Part shown: positions 60,639 through 64,000 of the stretch, piece by piece
How the letters are laid out: each line of letters begins with the position of its first letter
How positions within the stretch are numbered: the first letter of the stretch is position 1
Notes under the pieces: generated by a model
What the model was told of the DNA's origin: nothing
The model's input: only the letters and a program-made list of their open reading frames with translations
Databases searched by the model: none
DNA from: Procambarus clarkii
Lineage: Eukaryota; Arthropoda; Malacostraca; Decapoda; Cambaridae
DNA: 64,000 bases
Assembly (NCBI RefSeq): GCF_040958095.1
Contig: NC_091208.1
Coordinates: forward strand, 3,147,250 to 3,211,249
Direction of reading: 5' to 3'
Position numbers and translations under genes: made by a program

Positions 60639-60876
60639 TCTCCGTGGTGTAGTGGTAAGACACTCGCCTGGCGTTCCGCGAGCGCTATGTCATGGGTTCG
60701 TATCCTGGCCGGGGAGGATTTACTGGACACAATTCCTTAACTGTAGCCTCTGTTTAACGCAACAGTAAAATGTGTACTTGGATGAAAAAATGATTCTTCG
60801 CGGCAGGGGATCGTATTTCAAGGACCTGCCGAAACGCTACGCGTGCTAGTGGCTGTACAAGAATGTAACATCCACT
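60639..60876 (+). mobile_element. SINE-2, forward arm of an inverted pair
   Basis: Starts tctccgtggtgtagtggtaa, has the B box gggttcgtatcc, and reaches gctgtacaagaatgtaacat. The next element is the same SINE in reverse, so bases 60639-60803 can pair with 60877-61043. An extra tccgtggtgtagaa just upstream (60625-60638) is a duplicated fragment of the head. Confidence 0.9.
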
Positions 60877-61043
60877 GCCGCGAAGAATCGTTTTTTCATC
60901 CAAGTACACATTTTACTGTTGCATTAAACAGAGGCTACAGTTAAGGAATTGTGCCCAGTAAATCCTCCCCGGCCAGGATACGAACCCATGACATAGCGCT
61001 CGCGGAACGCCAGGCGAGTGTCTTACCACTACACCACGGAGAT
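60877..61043 (-). mobile_element. SINE-2, reverse arm of an inverted pair
   Basis: On the minus strand it begins tctccgtggtgtagtggtaa and runs to gattcttcgcggcagtgg, where the 3' part is missing. It mirrors the forward copy with few differences, giving arms of about 165 bp around a ~73-bp loop. Confidence 0.9.
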
Positions 61044-61057
61044 TGTAAAACAATATT

Positions 61058-61175
61058 GCCAACAGCATTTGGTGTTCCCAGGCGGTCACATATCCAAGTA
61101 CTAACCAAACCCAACGTTGCTTAACTTCGCTGATCGGACGAGAAGCGGTGTTCTCAACGTGGTATGGCCGTTGGC
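61058..61175 (-). rRNA. 5S ribosomal RNA gene (solitary copy)
   Basis: The minus strand gives a 118-nt 5S rRNA: it starts GCCAACGGCCATACCACGTT and ends GGGAACACCAAATGCTGTTG plus GC. The internal promoter is recognisable: box A (agttaagcaacgttggg), intermediate element (ggttagtacttggat) and box C (tgtgaccgcc, with changes just upstream). The 5' and 3' ends pair over nine bases (gccaacggc with gctgttggc). Changes against the usual arthropod 5S are paired: CGC/GCG replaces CGG/CCG in one helix, and TTTGG/CCAAA is kept in another. TTTT lies about 8 nt downstream as a short pol III stop. It stands alone in the cassette beside SINE-2, so a pseudogene or SINE3-like relic remains possible. Confidence 0.82.
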
Positions 61176-61976
61176 ATTGACATTTACAGCTCTTGTTTTA
61201 CGGGGAGAAACTGCAAAAGTTTGTAGAAAAGAGACAAGAGGAAAGAGGAAGAGGGAAGATGAAGATAAAGGGAAAAAGGATAATGATTTAGGCTGCTACG
61301 TAAAATTGTTTTCGGCAAAGTTTTCTCTCTACATTTACCTGAAACTTTGTTTCGTGACATTGTATACATTCTTATAGCGATGTATAAATGTATACAATTT
61401 AAAAATAAATTGGCACTGGATAATATATTTCTTTTAATTGTTTATGCCTCCAAAATCTAGTAAATGGTTATTATTTTTTAGAAACTTGCCTTAGATAGCT
61501 TAAGGAAGATGTCTAGGGGAAAGTTCTAAGGCAAGTTTTAAGGTAATGATATCCATTTTTTCTCTACATTGGAGGTATAACAAAATTGAGAACAATACAC
61601 ACTCAGCTAGTCTTCCTAAGGCTTCCCAACGTCAAGAAACTGTCATATTTAAGTGCCCTTATCCTAACCTACCAGAGGACCGAAAATAGTCAATGGGACA
61701 GTACGTCACTTTCGCCAGCCGCTTCCATTTCCTAGAACGATTAATTTTGGTCTTGGGTAGACTATACGTCAAAATACGACGTTCTATTAGGAGGACGGCT
61801 TGACACGCTATCCAGGAAACTTGGCTGTAATGTTACAGTGTATTATGTAATGAGGTTGGTGTCAGGCTCTGTATTTTTAAGAATTATTTCCGATAAACAC
61901 GATGGTGCAAAGTAGAACAACTTCGCAGTACTCAGTGACACATTTAGGGTCACGTGACCAAGTGCTGACTGAGAGG

Positions 61977-62177
61977 TGACCAGTGAAGTCATGCACTAAG
62001 CTGGACCCCAGTGACGTCATACACTAAGCAGGACCCCAGTGACGTCATGCACTAAGTAGGACCCCCAATGACGTCATGCACCAAGCAGGAACCCAATGGC
62101 GTCATGCACTAAGCAGGACCCAATGACGTCATGCACTAAGCAGGACCCCAGTGACGTCATGCACTAAGCACGACCCC
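61977..62177. repeat. 28-bp CRE-containing repeat, ~7 units
   Basis: Seven units preceded by the conserved tagggtcacgtgaccaag leader, also found at about 5361 and 31801, and followed by the catgaatgtgagg tail. Confidence 0.88.
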
Positions 62178-62462
62178 TCATGAATGTGAGGACTCTGACA
62201 TGCGAATGGATTCACTACTGTGTGCGGTGATCATTGTAAGGCACTGTTAAACACCTGATTTCTGGTTGTTTCTTTAATTCGGTGAATGAACGGCGGTGAA
62301 TGACGTAAATGTGTAAACATCAGTCAGGAGGAGGAGGAGTGATGTCTCCATGACAACGGCGTCGCATCTTCCCTTTACGATGTATTTAAATACTACATAG
62401 CAAGTGAATGAGAAAGAAATGTCCAAAATCTGAACAATGTTGCAGTGTTACAAGTAGGAAGA

Positions 62463-62643
62463 CGTGTTGCAACATCATCATGTTTCCTAACTCTATGATC
62501 GAAGTATTAAAATAAGTTGCAACATCATCAATCATCGTCCTTCTAAGCTCTATGACCCAGTATTAGGATATGTTGCAACATCATCATGCTTCTAAACGCT
62601 ATGATCAAATATTAGGATATGTTGCAATATCATGCTTCTAAAC
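62463..62643. repeat. ~50-bp repeat, gttgcaacatcatc type, ~3.5 units
   Basis: Same unit, with insertions, leading into M7. Confidence 0.82.
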
Positions 62644-62852
62644 TCCTTTTTTAGTTTAGAATATAGATTAGAATAATATTTCATTATAAATATTGAATTC
62701 CATGAGTCTGGACCCGGGCCGAGTGTATGGGCATGTTGACAATTTCTCTTGCAAAATCTGCCTCGCTCGTGTTGACATCAATTATATTTACAGGTGTTTG
62801 GATAATACGCATAATGAAGTTGTCCGGATCTTCCACTTTCATACAGTTTATT

Positions 62853-62960
62853 GTTATAACCATAACCAGGCACTGCATCACTAACCTCAACAAGGCCCTG
62901 AACAACCTCAACACCAGCCTCCACACTCTCAGCCGAAACATAAGCATAACCTGTCTCTGT
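62853..62960. repeat. Macrosatellite cassette 8, start only
   Basis: About 1.2 degenerate units of the 84-bp repeat begin a further cassette, which a LINE fragment cuts off at about 62960. The rest of the cassette is not in the window. Confidence 0.7.
62853..62960. repeat. 84-bp minisatellite, ~1.2 degenerate units
   Basis: A short, mutated stretch of the 84-bp unit preceded by a normal M7 module and interrupted by a LINE fragment. Confidence 0.75.
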
Positions 62961-63636
62961 ACCTAAAGTCTACTAATTCCACTGACGTTAATGAGATAAT
63001 CCTTTCCCTTAAAACCAAATCAAGTGCCCTTGAAGAGATACCAACCTTAATTTATAAAAAAGCCTCCAGATCTTTAGCCCCTGCTATTGTATTACTCTTC
63101 AACAAGTCACTTGAACTCCAAACCTTTCCAGATATGCTAAAAAAAACGAGAGTAACACCTGTCCACAAATATGGTGATCTCACAGATGTTAACAACTACA
63201 GACCTACATCAATCCTGCCTAACTTGTCAAAAATATTTGAAAAACTAATCTACAAGCAGCTTTACTCTAATCTAGCCAAACACAATATACTTAGCTCTTG
63301 TCAATATGGCTTCAGACCCAAAAAAAGCACTAACGATGCACTTATTAGTATGATTAACTTGATTCATGCAGCTCTAAATAAAAATGAGTTCCCTGTTGGG
63401 TTATTTATGGACCTGCGGAAGGCTTTTGACACTCAACCACCAAAACCTTCTTCTTAAATTACATCATTATTGAGTCAGAGGACACTCCCTGCAATACCTC
63501 AAATCTTACCTTACTGACAGGCTCCAGTATGTTTCTGTGAATAATTCAATTTCTCCCACCCTACCCATCAACATTGGTGTTCCTCAGGGCAGCATACTTG
63601 GCCCTCTCCTCTTTCTCATCTACATTAATGATGTGA
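62961..63636 (+). pseudogene. LINE reverse transcriptase fragment (L2/CR1-like group)
   Basis: The frame from about 62970 gives KTKSSALEEIPTLIYKK, then DVNNYRPTSILPNLSKIFEK, QYGFRPKKSTNDALISM and GLFMDLRKAFDT. A small indel near 63433 shifts to the next frame, which has TGA near 63469 and then [13 protein letters not shown] and [20 protein letters not shown]. It stops before the FADD box. The left edge is blunt inside an 84-bp repeat. Confidence 0.85.
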
Positions 63637-64000
63637 CGATAATCTCTTTCAAGAGAGATTGAGCCTGCTCTTCCCTACAAAGTACGTCAATATAAAAGAT
63701 AATATAGAAGATACGTCCAGCAAGTATCGCCAAACGTTTTGCCCAGAGAGCAAATCGTACCCAGCACACAGTGACACCTGCTACCTACCACCGCCGTAAC
63801 CAGCAAACTGCTCATCCTTTGCCTGCCTGTCGCTGATTGGCTGGTGTCCCGTCGCACCTGCCCTCCGCCTCCGCCACAAGTCGACGTCTGGGCTGCAGTG
63901 CGGCAATATCGTCAGAATATCTCAGTGCTCCAAGCAGTTGACATCCCTCGCTGGTAGACTAAGCCTTGGCTTTCGTGTACTAAGGGAGGTGGCAACTCGA
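63632..64000. other. Possible start of another LTR or DNA element
   Basis: The LINE homology ends at tgtgacgataatctc. The sequence begins with TG and soon has a hairpin (aatctctttcaagagagatt). It continues with moderately GC-rich DNA without long frames to the window end. TGTGACG is a common start of Gypsy LTRs, but the other end is outside the window. Confidence 0.35.

Overview
The window looks like a repeat-dense, non-coding block of an arthropod nuclear genome, most likely a decapod crustacean. I recognise no ordinary host protein gene. The decapod guess rests on tRNA-headed SINEs of a decapod-like type, CR1/Jockey/L2-type LINEs, BEL- and Gypsy-type LTR elements, long AT-rich spacers and abundant (TG)n/(TA)n. 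Species cannot be fixed from the sequence alone.

Backbone. The window is mostly about seven and a half copies of one large modular cassette in head-to-tail order, a macrosatellite-like array. Read on the + strand the modules are: (M1) an 84-bp minisatellite; (M2) a conserved ~230-bp flank containing gtgatccccacttactgacg; (M3) ~300 bp of AT-rich DNA; (M4) a ~130-bp flank containing ctgtgtaccgtgttctgagg; (M5) one or both of two unrelated 33-bp minisatellites, always joined through the same ggtcaggtggcc junction; (M6) a 28-bp minisatellite in which each unit holds the palindrome TGACGTCA, and/or a ~600-950 bp unique module; ~50-bp repeats with gttgcaacatcatc; and (M7) a ~200-bp module leading into the next 84-bp array. 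Cassettes start near 1, 6166, 9301, 13556, 26904, 28976, 33346 and 62853.

Insertions by region. 1-9.3 kb: an unclassified insert (86-1563), a 360-bp MITE with 7-bp target duplication (2923-3282), two SINEs and a MITE fragment. 9.3-13.5 kb: cassette only. 13.76-19.40 kb: a complete-ended but internally deleted Gypsy-like LTR element (minus strand, TSD aaggc) that splits an 84-bp array. 21.3-26.9 kb: a decayed Jockey-type LINE (minus) carrying a SINE and a solo LTR of the same Gypsy family. 32.4-33.3 kb: a LINE endonuclease fragment fused to an 84-bp array. 33.92-45.53 kb: a BEL/Pao-type element with four LTRs and three gag-protease interiors of 3,532-bp period, flanked by a single TSD (gtagc). 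45.9-48.95 kb: a LINE ORF1 (plus) interrupted by an antisense L2-like LINE. 50.4-59.7 kb: four CR1-type LINE pieces (minus) with (TG)n tails. 60.57-61.18 kb: an inverted SINE pair beside a 118-bp 5S rRNA gene. 62.96-64.0 kb: a LINE RT fragment and perhaps the start of another LTR.

Nothing here works as an operon. Function, if any, lies in the 5S gene, the CRE-like arrays and the autonomous/non-autonomous element relationships: SINE-1 shares its 3' tail with the L2-like LINE, and both LTR elements lack pol and so would depend on enzymes supplied in trans.
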